NCBI GenBank assembly: GCA_027484445.1
Contig: JAIXSY010000019.1
Coordinates: forward strand, 116,628-180,627
Length of the DNA: 64,000 nucleotides
Source of the DNA: Verrucomicrobiaceae bacterium
GTDB taxonomy: Bacteria; Verrucomicrobiota; Verrucomicrobiia; Verrucomicrobiales; Verrucomicrobiaceae
Direction of reading: 5' to 3'
Shown here: positions 17,359 through 26,800 of the stretch, one piece after another
How the letters are laid out: every line of letters starts with the position of its first letter
How positions within the stretch are numbered: position 1 is the first letter of the stretch
The notes under the pieces: model-generated
The model's input: the letters and a program-made list of their open reading frames with translations, nothing else
The model's database searches: none
What the model was told of the DNA's origin: nothing
Program-made: the position numbers and the translations under genes

Positions 17359-18843
17359 TTACCGCATCAGGCCCGCCATCGAGAAGCGCTGGAACAGCGA
17401 TCCTGCAGCGACGTAGAGGAAGCCGAACATGAACAGCGCGCGGTAGGGGACGGCTCCCCAGTCCCCGAGCTGCACCGCGAGCCAGAGCAGCCAGCCAAAG
17501 TAACCTGCCAGGACGATCTCACCCCACAGCGCTACGGATTTGCCTGCCTTGTAGCGGAAGGATTTGGCCTTCGTGACCACCTCCGCCTTGCGGGTCACGC
17601 CATACTTCGGGGTGCGGACAAATTCGGACTGGTGGCCCAGCAGCGCCTCGATCACTGCGCGGGCATTGTTCACCGTCATGCCAATGCCCAGAGCCATGTA
17701 GAGCGGGATCAGCGGCATCGCTTTCAGCCAGCCGAGCGGACGCTGCGCGCCCTGGGCCGTCAGGTAAAAGGCGATCACCGTGATGGTGGCAAAGAAGAAG
17801 AGCGGAAGGTCTAGAAACACGGCCTTTTGCCAGGAATTTTGTGGCAAGAAATCCCAGGGAAACACCAGCACCAGAGACACCAAGGTGAGCAGGTTGGCAA
17901 AGTTCGCGCCCAGGTGCGCCGTCGCCTCCAGCTTCGTGTGCAGCGGGACGGAGCTGCGCCAGACCTGCCCCAGCATTTTCAGGCAGACCTGGATGGAGCC
18001 CTTCACCCAGCGGTGCTGCTGCGACTTGTAGCCATCCATGTCGGGTGGCAGTTCCGCAGGCACTTCCACGTCGTTCAGATACACGAATTTCCAGCCCCGG
18101 AACTGCGCCCGGTAGGTCAGGTCCATGTCTTCCGTGAGCGTGTCAGAGCGCCAGCCACCAGCATCGTCGATCGTGGTCCGCCGCCAGAGCCCAGCGGTGC
18201 CATTGAAGTTGCAAAACTCCCCCCAGCGGCTGCGCGAGGTTTGCTCCAGCATCAGGTGCCCATCCAGCAGGATGGCCTGCAGGCGAGTCAGCAGGGAAAA
18301 GTCGCGGTTTCGGTGAATCCAGCGCGCCTGGACGATGCCCACCTGCGGGTCGGTGAAGTGATGGATCGTACGCCGCAGAAAATCAGGAGCCGGCGTGAAA
18401 TCGGCGTCAAAGATCGCGATGAATTCGCCCTTTACCGTCGCCATGGCCTCATCCAAAGCGCCGGCCTTGTAGCCTTGGCGATTCTGCCGGTGGCGCAGTT
18501 CGACCTGGAAACCGTCCTGCTGCAACCCTGCCGCGTGGGCTTCCGCCAGCGCGGTGGTTTCATCCGTCGAATCGTCTAAAATCTGGATCTGCAGCCGCTC
18601 GCGTGGGTAGTCCAGCGCACGAATATGCTCGATCAATTGATGCAGCACGTCCGCTTCATTGTAGAGCGGTAGCTGGATCGTGATGCTGGGCAGCTCAGCG
18701 AACAGAGCTGGAGGCACCGGTGGCTTCTTTCGAAACCGCCAGTAACCATAGAGAACCTTCAGCTTGTGTGCACCAAAGGCGGACAAACCGAGGCAGAGAA
18801 TGACGTAACTGGCGAGCCAGAGCAGGGTTTCCCATCGGGGCAT
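17359..18843 (-). CDS. Family 2 processive-type glycosyltransferase, membrane-bound
   Basis: A 494-residue GT2 enzyme with an N-terminal membrane helix, a cytoplasmic catalytic domain and a cluster of C-terminal membrane helices. Catalytic motifs are in order: the nucleotide-binding ILDDSTDE, DADF (metal-binding DxD), TEDMDLTYR (TED, catalytic base) and QQHRWVKG (QxxRW). Spacing matches cellulose-synthase-like/ glucomannan-synthase-like proteins that polymerise or transfer hexoses from nucleotide sugars. The product is unknown. I chose the ATG at 18843 (MPRWETLLW); the longer frame needs a TTG and would add 16 unlike residues. Confidence 0.88.
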   Translation of the reverse strand: MPRWETLLWLASYVILCLGLSAFGAHKLKVLYGYWRFRKKPPVPPALFAELPSITIQLPLYNEADVLHQLIEHIRALDYPRERLQIQILDDSTDETTALAEAHAAGLQQDGFQVELRHRQNRQGYKAGALDEAMATVKGEFIAIFDADFTPAPDFLRRTIHHFTDPQVGIVQARWIHRNRDFSLLTRLQAILLDGHLMLEQTSRSRWGEFCNFNGTAGLWRRTTIDDAGGWRSDTLTEDMDLTYRAQFRGWKFVYLNDVEVPAELPPDMDGYKSQQHRWVKGSIQVCLKMLGQVWRSSVPLHTKLEATAHLGANFANLLTLVSLVLVFPWDFLPQNSWQKAVFLDLPLFFFATITVIAFYLTAQGAQRPLGWLKAMPLIPLYMALGIGMTVNNARAVIEALLGHQSEFVRTPKYGVTRKAEVVTKAKSFRYKAGKSVALWGEIVLAGYFGWLLWLAVQLGDWGAVPYRALFMFGFLYVAAGSLFQRFSMAGLMR

Positions 18844-18988
18844 ATCGGGAGGAGCGCAGAGACGACGGCAGGAGGAAGCCGTCAAGACCAATCGCAGTCA
18901 GGCCGCCAACAAGCGCTGAGGCAGATGCCATGTTCACGCCAGCCATTGGGGCATTCTCGGCCCGCAGAACTTCGGTCGGGATTAACTC

Positions 18989-19019
18989 AAAAAAACGCCG
19001 CCTGGAAGTCCAGGCGGCG
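18989..19019 (-). terminator. Rho-independent terminator of glutamine synthetase gene
   Basis: Minus strand: CGCCGCCTGG (19019-19010) pairs with CCAGGCGGCG (19005-18996) across a 4-base loop, a perfect 10-bp GC-rich stem, followed by seven T residues. It lies 46 bases after the glnII stop codon. Confidence 0.93.
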
Positions 19020-19065
19020 CTGTGGTGGGAGACGTTGCGGGTCGTTGAGAGTCGTGGCGAACCGA

Positions 19066-20082
19066 TCAGGCTGTAGGCACTTCCGAGATCGTCTTCAGGA
19101 TGCGAGAGGCGATCTGGTAGGGGTTGCCTTGGCTGTTCGGACGGCGGTCTTCCAGGTAACCTTTGTAGCCGTTGTTCACGAAGCTGTGGGGCACGCGGAT
19201 CGAAGCACCACGGTCAGCCACACCCCAGGAGAATTTGTCGATGCTCTGGGTTTCGTGCAGACCGGTCAGACGCATGTGGTTGTCTGGACCATAGACAGCG
19301 ATGTGTTCCATGCAGTTTTTCTCAAAGGCAGCCATGAGGGCGAGGAAGTATTCCTTGCCGCCGACTTCACGCATGTACTTCGTGGAGAAGTTGGCGTGCA
19401 TGCCAGAACCATTCCAGTCGGTAGCGCCGAGGGGCTTGCAGTGGAATTCCACGTCCACGCCATACTTCTCGCACAGACGCTGCAGGAGGTAGCGGGCGAC
19501 CCAGACTTGGTCAGCGGCGGTTTTGGAACCTTTGCCGAAAATCTGGAATTCCCACTGACCCTTCGCCACTTCAGCGTTGATGCCTTCGTGGTTGATGCCT
19601 GCGTCCAAGCAGATGTCGAGGTGCTCTTCCACGATCTGGCGGGCGATGTCACCGACGTTCTTGTAGCCGACGCCGGTGTAGTACGGGCCCTGAGGAGCTG
19701 GGTAGCCGAACTCGGGGAAGCCGAGAGGGCGACCATCTTGGTAGAGGAAGTATTCTTGCTCGAAGCCGAACCAAGCGCCTTCGTCGTCGAGGATGGTGGC
19801 GCGGTCGTTGGAGGCGTGGGGGGTGCCGTCAGCGTTGTAAACTTCACACATGACCAGCACGCCGTTCTTGCGGGTGGAGTCAGGGTAAACGGCGACTGGC
19901 TTCAGCACGCAGTCGGAGGAGCCGCCAGGGGCCTGCTGTGTGGAAGAACCGTCGAAGCCCCAGTTTGGAAGCTCCTCGAGCTTGGGAAAGCTGGAGTATT
20001 CCTTCAGCTGGGTCTTGCTGCGCAGGTTACGGACAGGCTCGTATCCGTCGAGCCAGATGTATTCAAGTTTGTATTTGGCCAT
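19066..20082 (-). CDS. glnII: Glutamine synthetase, type II (eukaryotic-like)
   Basis: ATP-dependent ligation of ammonia to glutamate. The 338-residue length and sequence fit type II GS, the short, eukaryotic-like class, not the about 470-residue GlnA. Diagnostic motifs: LPNWGFDGSST (beta-grasp/active site), GFEQEYFLY (metal-binding glutamates), FHCKPLGATDWNGSGMHANF (ATP and glutamate site), HMRLTGLHET and GVADRGASIRVP. Type II GS lacks the Tyr adenylylation site of GSI, so control would be transcriptional or through feedback. It sits alone, with a strong terminator and no nearby PII or amt gene. Confidence 0.95.
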   Translation of the reverse strand: MAKYKLEYIWLDGYEPVRNLRSKTQLKEYSSFPKLEELPNWGFDGSSTQQAPGGSSDCVLKPVAVYPDSTRKNGVLVMCEVYNADGTPHASNDRATILDDEGAWFGFEQEYFLYQDGRPLGFPEFGYPAPQGPYYTGVGYKNVGDIARQIVEEHLDICLDAGINHEGINAEVAKGQWEFQIFGKGSKTAADQVWVARYLLQRLCEKYGVDVEFHCKPLGATDWNGSGMHANFSTKYMREVGGKEYFLALMAAFEKNCMEHIAVYGPDNHMRLTGLHETQSIDKFSWGVADRGASIRVPHSFVNNGYKGYLEDRRPNSQGNPYQIASRILKTISEVPTA

Positions 20083-20234
20083 GGTTGTGGGTGTTCGACT
20101 TGGGATTTGGTCGCGGCGCGGGTGATGAGCCTTTCGGGCGACACCTTAGCGGCGCGGAAAAGCCACAAAGCACGCATCATGCCAGCTGGGAAAGCATTTT
20201 TAAAATTTTCCAGAGTTTCCTCACCACTTCAGGT

Positions 20235-21722
20235 TCAGGGCTCACCGCGCAGGTCATAACAGAGCAGTCGCCGCCCTGCCTTCCTGTCCATCGATTCTTC
20301 CTGCTGGCGGATGTAGAGCAGGCCATGACTCAGGACGGGTGCGCTCCAGCTCTGTAATGCATAAAAGAGCTGGCAGCGCTGCTGCTCCACGCAGCCCTCG
20401 GGTGTCAGCCGTAGCCAGTGCAGGCTGCCGGTCTCTCCCAGGCAGAGGCATTCGCCCTCAGCCCGGATCAGGCTAGCACGCAGGATGCCGAGCCCGACCG
20501 GCTGGCTGCGGCCCAGGATGCTGGCCAGGGCGCTGTCCTGCCACTCCAGCTTTTTGGCCCATACCTCGCCGCCGGTCTCCGCGTCCACGCACACCAGCCG
20601 GGAGTTGTTCTCCCGCTCGCCGTCGATGGCATACAGGTGGCCTTTTTCATAAAGGGGCGTCATCCAGTGCACGCCCACCTTCGCAGAGCGCCAGACTTCC
20701 TTGGCTTTGAAGCTCGCATCATACTCCACCATCACCCCGCCTAGGGGACGATTCTTCGGGTAGCAGGTGGTGATGAAGGCGCGGTTTTTTTCAGGAATCA
20801 CCACTGGGCTGCTGCCGGTGGCCTGGATGTACTCCTCATCCCGCCAGGGAAAGCGATCGTGCAGGGTGCCCTGAGCTGGGTCCACGCACAGCAGGCCGCC
20901 GATGGCGGGGTCGCTCTCGCCTCCGGCGTAGATCAGTACCTTTTTCTGCCCGTGCAGCGTCGCCAGCACGGGGGAGGCATAGCTCGCGCCCCATTCGTCC
21001 TCGATCTTCCAGGCCACTGCTCCTGTGCGCAGGTCAAAGGCGGCGACGCTCACTCCCTTCGTCGCTAGCTTCCGCGCCCGCTCCCGGCGGTCTTCGAAGC
21101 CATCGAAGGCCTCCGCCTTCCCCCCGACGTTCACGATTACACGGCCCTGATGGATGAGCGGTGAGGAACCCGCGCCGAAGAAATCCTGCGGCACATGATA
21201 CTCCGCACGCAGGTCCCTGCGCCACAGCTCCGCCCCGGTGCGCAGGTCATGCGCGCACAGCACGGAGGTCACGCCCAGCGTCACCACCACACCGTCTGCG
21301 ATCACCGGACTGCCGCGTGGTCCATTGCCAAAGCCGTAGCGATCCTGATACTCGATCGGATAGCCGCGCGACCAGTAGCGCTTTCCCGTTTCCCGCTGCA
21401 GGCACTCCACGGTCTCCTTGCCCTCTAGCGCATGGAAGATCACGCAAAAGTCCCCGCTCACTGCTGGCGAGGTGTAGCCCTCACCCATCGCCACCTCCCA
21501 CAGCAGCGTCGGTCCGCCCTGCGGCCATTCCTTCAGCAGCGGCGTCTCCGGCGTGGCCATGTCATCGCCCGGCCCCAGCACCCGCGGCCAGTCCGCTGTC
21601 ACGGCCCGGTCGGCGAGCGGTCGCGGTGTCGCGTGGGACTTCAGCCGATCAAAGGCCTGCGGCTCCTGCGCGCTCAGCGGGCAGGTGGCCAAACAGAAGG
21701 TCAGGAGCAAAAAGCGAATCAT
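20235..21722 (-). CDS. Exported PQQ-like beta-propeller protein
   Basis: From the ATG at 21722 the protein starts MIRFLLLTFCLATCPLSAQ, a clear signal peptide, and has 495 residues. Repeated blades of the PQQ/BamB type can be seen: TLLWEVAMGEGYTSPAV, LCAHDLRTGAELWRRDL, VAAFDLRTGAVAWKIED and VCVDAETGGEVWAKKL. Such secreted propellers in Verrucomicrobia and Planctomycetes are numerous and mostly uncharacterised; true PQQ-enzyme catalytic residues are not evident, so an enzymatic role should not be assumed. Divergent from tyrS, 106 bp apart. Confidence 0.85.
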   Translation of the reverse strand: MIRFLLLTFCLATCPLSAQEPQAFDRLKSHATPRPLADRAVTADWPRVLGPGDDMATPETPLLKEWPQGGPTLLWEVAMGEGYTSPAVSGDFCVIFHALEGKETVECLQRETGKRYWSRGYPIEYQDRYGFGNGPRGSPVIADGVVVTLGVTSVLCAHDLRTGAELWRRDLRAEYHVPQDFFGAGSSPLIHQGRVIVNVGGKAEAFDGFEDRRERARKLATKGVSVAAFDLRTGAVAWKIEDEWGASYASPVLATLHGQKKVLIYAGGESDPAIGGLLCVDPAQGTLHDRFPWRDEEYIQATGSSPVVIPEKNRAFITTCYPKNRPLGGVMVEYDASFKAKEVWRSAKVGVHWMTPLYEKGHLYAIDGERENNSRLVCVDAETGGEVWAKKLEWQDSALASILGRSQPVGLGILRASLIRAEGECLCLGETGSLHWLRLTPEGCVEQQRCQLFYALQSWSAPVLSHGLLYIRQQEESMDRKAGRRLLCYDLRGEP

Positions 21723-21828
21723 GAGGCGAGACCATGACGAGCCCAAACCCCCTGCGCTTGCAAACGATGCCTGCGGCCTCTCACGAACAATCCAGGCAAG
21801 CGAGGTTGTCTTTACCCAGAGTTTCGAC

Positions 21829-23028
21829 ATGGATCACCCCTTCCCGACTTTCCCCATGCTCTCCGTCCCCGAACAACTCGAAATCCTCAAGCGCGGCATC
21901 GTGACCCTTCACAGTGAGAAGGAATTGGCTGAAAAGCTCGCCCGTGGAAAGCCCCTGCGCATCAAGCTGGGCGTCGATCCCACCTCGCCCGACATCCATC
22001 TCGGCCACGCGGTCGGCCTGCGGAAGCTGCGCCAGTTCCAGGAGCTGGGGCACCAGATCGTGCTCATCATCGGCGACTTCACCGCCATGATCGGCGACCC
22101 CTCCGGCCGCAGCACCACGCGCCCCCCTTTGACCTACGAGGAAGTGCTGGCGAATGCGAAGACCTACACCGAGCAGGCCTTCCTCGTGCTCGACCGCGAC
22201 AAGACCGAGGTCGTCTTCAACGGCTCCTGGTTCAAGGAGATGCCCTTCATGGAGGTCATCAAGCTCAACGCCCGCGTCACCCTCCAGCAGATGCTTCAGC
22301 GCGAGGACTTCAAAAACCGCGTGAACAACGGCACCGAGGTCCGCCTGCACGAGATCCAGTATCCCATCATGCAGGGCTGGGACAGCGTCGTCGTCCGCTC
22401 CGATGTCGAGATCGGCGGCAGCGACCAGCTCTTCAACATCCTCGTTGGCCGCGACCTTCAAAAGGAAGAAGGCATGGAGCCCCAGGTCTGCATGACCCTG
22501 CCCCTGCTGGAAGGCCTGGACGGCGTAAAAAAAATGTCCAAGAGCCTCGGCAACTACGTCGGCCTCACCGACGCGCCCAAGGACATGTTCGGCAAGCTCA
22601 TGAGCATCCCCGACGAGCTCATGGCGAAGTATTACCTGCTCGTGCTCGGCGAGGTGCTGGACGCCGCCATGCACCCCATGGAGGCCAAAAAGCAGCTCGC
22701 CGCCAAGTGCGTGGCCACCTACCACAGCGAAGCTGCTGCTCGCGAATGCCGCGAGGACTGGGACACCCGCTTCAGCAAGCGAGACCTCGCCAGCGCCGAG
22801 CTGCCCGCCTACACCCTGGGCGAGCGCCGCGATGTCCTCGGCGTCGTCCAGCACGCCTACCAGACCGTCTTTGAGCACACCATCTCCGGCGGCGACGCCC
22901 GCCGCCTCATCCAGGGCGGCAGCATCCAGCTCAACGGCGAAAAACTCAGCGATCCCAAGGCCGAACCCGCTTGGGAAAGCGGTGCCGTGCTGAAGCTCGA
23001 CAAAAAACGCAGCGTGCGCCTGGCCTGA
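21829..23028 (+). CDS. tyrS: Tyrosyl-tRNA synthetase
   Basis: Class I aminoacyl-tRNA synthetase of 399 residues from the ATG at 21829 (MDHPFPTFP). The HIGH-like motif is HLGH (57-60), preceded by KLGVDPTSPDI; the KMSKS motif is present as KKMSKSLGN; a C-terminal S4 domain is visible (RRLIQGGSIQLNGEKL...GAVLKLDKKRSVRLA). The overall pattern (GRSTTRPPL, YPIMQGWDSV, DVEIGGSDQLFN) matches the TyrZ-like bacterial group. The frame is open upstream to 21553 but that part is antisense to the propeller gene. About 296 bases after the stop hold no gene or clear terminator. Confidence 0.95.
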   Translation: MDHPFPTFPMLSVPEQLEILKRGIVTLHSEKELAEKLARGKPLRIKLGVDPTSPDIHLGHAVGLRKLRQFQELGHQIVLIIGDFTAMIGDPSGRSTTRPPLTYEEVLANAKTYTEQAFLVLDRDKTEVVFNGSWFKEMPFMEVIKLNARVTLQQMLQREDFKNRVNNGTEVRLHEIQYPIMQGWDSVVVRSDVEIGGSDQLFNILVGRDLQKEEGMEPQVCMTLPLLEGLDGVKKMSKSLGNYVGLTDAPKDMFGKLMSIPDELMAKYYLLVLGEVLDAAMHPMEAKKQLAAKCVATYHSEAAARECREDWDTRFSKRDLASAELPAYTLGERRDVLGVVQHAYQTVFEHTISGGDARRLIQGGSIQLNGEKLSDPKAEPAWESGAVLKLDKKRSVRLA

Positions 23029-23324
23029 GCCAGCGGCACCCCCGCCCCAAGGGGACGCATCCGTGAAAAAGGCGCGCTTTTCGCCCCCAAAACGCCGACC
23101 TTATCCGGCGCGGGGTGCTCCCTCCGCCGCGCGGGTCTGCCCCCCAGCAAAAAAGGGGAGGTGATCCAGCCCGGGCCAGTCCTCCCAAAAATCGCCGCTG
23201 GAGAGCTGTAGAAAAAGCCTGCTGCGGCTTTCCCGTGAGCAAAAGCGCACGGGCGCTATGAACCATCAGGACGTGGCATGAGGTCGGAAGGAATCCAGCC
23301 TTGTCCTTGGCCCCAGGGGTGGAG

Positions 23325-23792
23325 TTATCCCTGGCTTGTCTTTTCCGCCCACTGTCGGGTGCGCCAGTGGCGGTAGGTGAAGAGGGTGTGTAGGGTCAGG
23401 CGGACGCCAGTCTGCGAGAGCAGTCGGCCCCACCAGGTGGGGCGGAAGAGGTAGGTCACGCGGTCGTGCATGAGGCAGGTGCCGTCAGGCTGGGGGGCAA
23501 AATGGTGCTCGTGCACGAATTGGGCGAAGGGGCCTTCGAGCATTTCATCCACGAGCAGCGTCGGGGGCTGCACGGTTTTCCACCGGCAGCGCCAGCGCAT
23601 CGGGATCAGGCCAAAGTCGATGCCCTCTAGGTAGATCAGTCCGCCTTCGCGTGCGGTTGGCTCTGCCTCCAGTCGCACGAGCTTCAGGCTGGGCGGCATG
23701 ACGACGGTGATGTTTGCGGGGTTGGAGTGAAAGGCGAAGGCCGTCTCTGCCGACACGGCGAGAGGGGTGCTTTTTTGAAAAACAAAAGGCAT
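23325..23792 (-). CDS. SRPBCC-fold ligand-binding family protein
   Basis: From the ATG at 23792 (MPFVFQKSTPLAVSAETAF) the protein has 155 residues. The pattern of an N-terminal STPLAVSAETAFAFHSNPANI, then VDEMLEGPFAQFVHEHHF and LMHDRVTY, is that of the START/Bet v1-like SRPBCC proteins annotated as cyclase/dehydrase or ligand-binding. The substrate is unknown. The longer open frame to 24182 is antisense to the neighbouring cytochrome gene. It is divergent from that gene, with about 100 bases between their starts. Confidence 0.75.
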   Translation of the reverse strand: MPFVFQKSTPLAVSAETAFAFHSNPANITVVMPPSLKLVRLEAEPTAREGGLIYLEGIDFGLIPMRWRCRWKTVQPPTLLVDEMLEGPFAQFVHEHHFAPQPDGTCLMHDRVTYLFRPTWWGRLLSQTGVRLTLHTLFTYRHWRTRQWAEKTSQG

Positions 23793-23895
23793 GGTGGGTG
23801 GCATACGCGGGTGCGGGTCCCTTCGCCTCGTGACAAAATGCAAAGCGGATGCAGGGAGCGGGGCTTCTCGCGGCGTACATGTGGGTGCTTTCCTC

Positions 23896-26800
23896 ATGCG
23901 TTTTGTTTTTCTAGTTGGAATCGGGCTGCCCGTGCTGGCTCCGGCAGCGATTGATTTTTCCCGCGAGATCCGTCCGATCTTGTCGGAGAACTGTTTTTTC
24001 TGCCATGGGCCGGATGAAAAGAAGCGCGAGGCCGGGCTGCGGCTGGATGAGGAGGCGGCGGCGAAAGCGAGCAACGATGGGGTCAGCGCTGTGGTGCCGG
24101 GTGATCCTGAGAAGAGCGCGCTGATCCAGCGCATCGTGTCCACCGATCCCGATGAGGTGATGCCTCCGCCGAAGCTGCACAAGGTGATCCCTGCGGCGCA
24201 GGTGGCCTTGCTGAAGGAGTGGATCCGGCAGGGAGCGCCCTGGGGGAAGCACTGGAGCTACGAGCGCGTGGCGCGCCCGTCGGTGCCAAAGGTGGAGCAG
24301 AAAGGAGCTCCGCTTTCGCCGATTGATGCCTTCCTGGCGGCACGGTTGGTCAAGGAGGGCTTGGCTTTTTCCGCCGAGGCGGATGCGGCGACGCTGATCC
24401 GCCGTGTGGCGCTGGATCTGACGGGCCTGCCACCGACGTTGGAGGAGCTGGCGCGCCTGTCGCACGCGCCCTACGAGGCGGTGGTGGATCATTACCTGTC
24501 GCGGCCTGCGTTTGGTGAACACTGGGCGTCGCAGTGGCTGGACCTAGCACGCTACGCGGATAGCTCCGGCTATCCGAGCGATCAGCCGCGTGAGATCTGG
24601 GCCTACCGCGATTGGGTGATCCGTGCGCTGAATGCGAACCTGCCCTTTGACCAGTTCACGCGGGAGCAGCTCGCGGGCGACCTTTTGCCGAATCCCTCGG
24701 ACGATCAGCTGATCGCCACGGCGTTTCATCGAAACACGATGACGCAGAATGAAGGTGGAACGAGTGATGAGGAATTCCGCAACGCGGCCGTGATCGACCG
24801 GGTGAACACGACCTTCGCGGTCTGGATGGGCACGACGATGGCCTGCGCGCAGTGCCACACGCACAAGTATGATCCACTGACGCTGAAGGAGTACTTTCAG
24901 GCCTATGCCTTCCTGAATCAGAGCGCCGACAGTGACAAAAAAGACGAGACACCGCTGCACAGCTTCGAGACCGCAGAGCTGAAGCAGCAGCGTGCGGAGC
25001 TGCGTGCTAGCATCGCCGCGCTGGAGGCACGTTTGGCTCAACCAGAGCCCAAGTGGCTAGCTGGACTGGCAGGTTGGGACAAAAATCTGCGTCAAGAGCT
25101 GGCGTGGCAGGCTGCTGAACCGCTGTCGATGAGCACACAATCGGGGCGCAAGGCCGCGATCAGCAAGGAGGGTTGGGTGACGCTGTCGGCCAAGGCAACG
25201 AAGGACATTTACACGCTCGAGTTGCCGTTGCAGACGTCGCTCTTGACGGCCTTGAGGCTGGAGACCCAGCCGACCTCAGGTCATGGCAATTTTGTCCTGA
25301 CGCAGATGAAGGCCGAGCTGCTGCCACCGCCAAACGCGATGGCACCGAAGGCGCGCTTTGCGCGCGTGGAATTGCCGGGAAAAGGCAAGATGCTGCAGCT
25401 GGCAGAGGTGCAGGTCAGCAGCGGCGGGCAAAATGTCAGCCTGCGCAAGCCTGCCAAGCAGAGCAGTACCTACGCCGGCGCGGTGGCAGGGCGGGCGGTG
25501 GATGGCCAGACGGAGGGCGACTACGCGAAGGGCAGTGTCTCCCACACCAGCGGCCAGGAGGATCATCCCTGGTGGGAGGTGGACCTGCTGCAGGAATGGC
25601 CAGTGGATCAGGTGGCGCTGTGGAATCGCACGGATGGTGGCACTGGCAAGCGGCTAGAGGGCGTGCAGGTGGTGCTGCTGGATGCCAAGCGCCAGCTTGT
25701 GTGGAAAAGCACGCCGCAACCTGCGCCAGAAAAAGAGCGCACGGTGCAGGTCAGTGGACCAGTGCCGCTGACCTTCAGCCAAGCGCTGGCTGATCATGAG
25801 CAATCGGGCTTTACCGCCGCGTCGGTTTTGCGGCCGCCGGATCGACAAAATCAAGGTTGGGCCATCGCGCCCCAGGTGGATCGGCCTCATGCGCTGACGC
25901 TGCTGGCAGCGACTCCGATCCAGGTGCCTGCAGGATCGCGTCTGCGGGTCATGTTGGAGCAAAAGTCCGTTCATTTGCATCATACGTTGGGCCGTTTTCG
26001 CCTGCTCAGCACGGATGATGCACGTGCGCGTCAGGCGGTGGCCTTGCCTGGTGATGTGCTGGCAGCGATCCATCTCGCCCCGGAAAAGCGCAGCCCGGCA
26101 CAGTCGGCGCGCATCCAGGATCACTATGTGCGCCACATCGCTCCAGAGAACGCAGCGGAACGCCAGGAGCTGGCGGCACGGCAAAAACAGTTGGCCGAGC
26201 TGAAGCCAGTGACGGTGCCCATCATGAAGGACCTGACGGGGAAGGAGCGGCGCATCACGAAGGTGCAGCTGCGGGGCAACTGGCAGGCGCTGGGGGAAGT
26301 GGTGAGCGAAGGCACGCCAGCGATCTTTCCCCCGCTGCCCGCAGACGCGCCGCGCAATCGGCTGACGCTGGCGAACTGGTTGGTTAGCCGTGACAATCCG
26401 CTGACGGCGCGCGTGCAGGTGAATCGGCTGTGGGAGACGCTGTTCGGCACGGGCATCGTGCGCACGAGCGAGGAGTTTGGCAGCCAGGGTGAGCTGCCCT
26501 TTCACCCCGAGCTGCTCGACTGGCTGGCGGCAGAATTCATGGACTCGGGTTGGGATGTGAAGCACCTGGTCAAGCTCATGGTCATGAGCCGCGCCTACCG
26601 TCAGGTCAGTGCCACAACGGCGGAGCTGGCTGCGCGTGATCCTGACAATCGCCTGCTGGCGCGTGGTCCACGCTTCCGCCCCACGGGTGAGATGCTGCGC
26701 GACCAGGCGCTGGCGGTGAGCGGGCTGCTTTCGGCAAAAATGCATGGCCCTGGGGTGCGTCCCCCAGCCCCGAATCTCGGGCTGAGCACGGCCTTTGGTC

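Noticed and set aside
18766..20259. 497-codon plus-strand frame
   Set aside because: Antisense to glnII, which has full catalytic motifs, and it reads across the glnII terminator.
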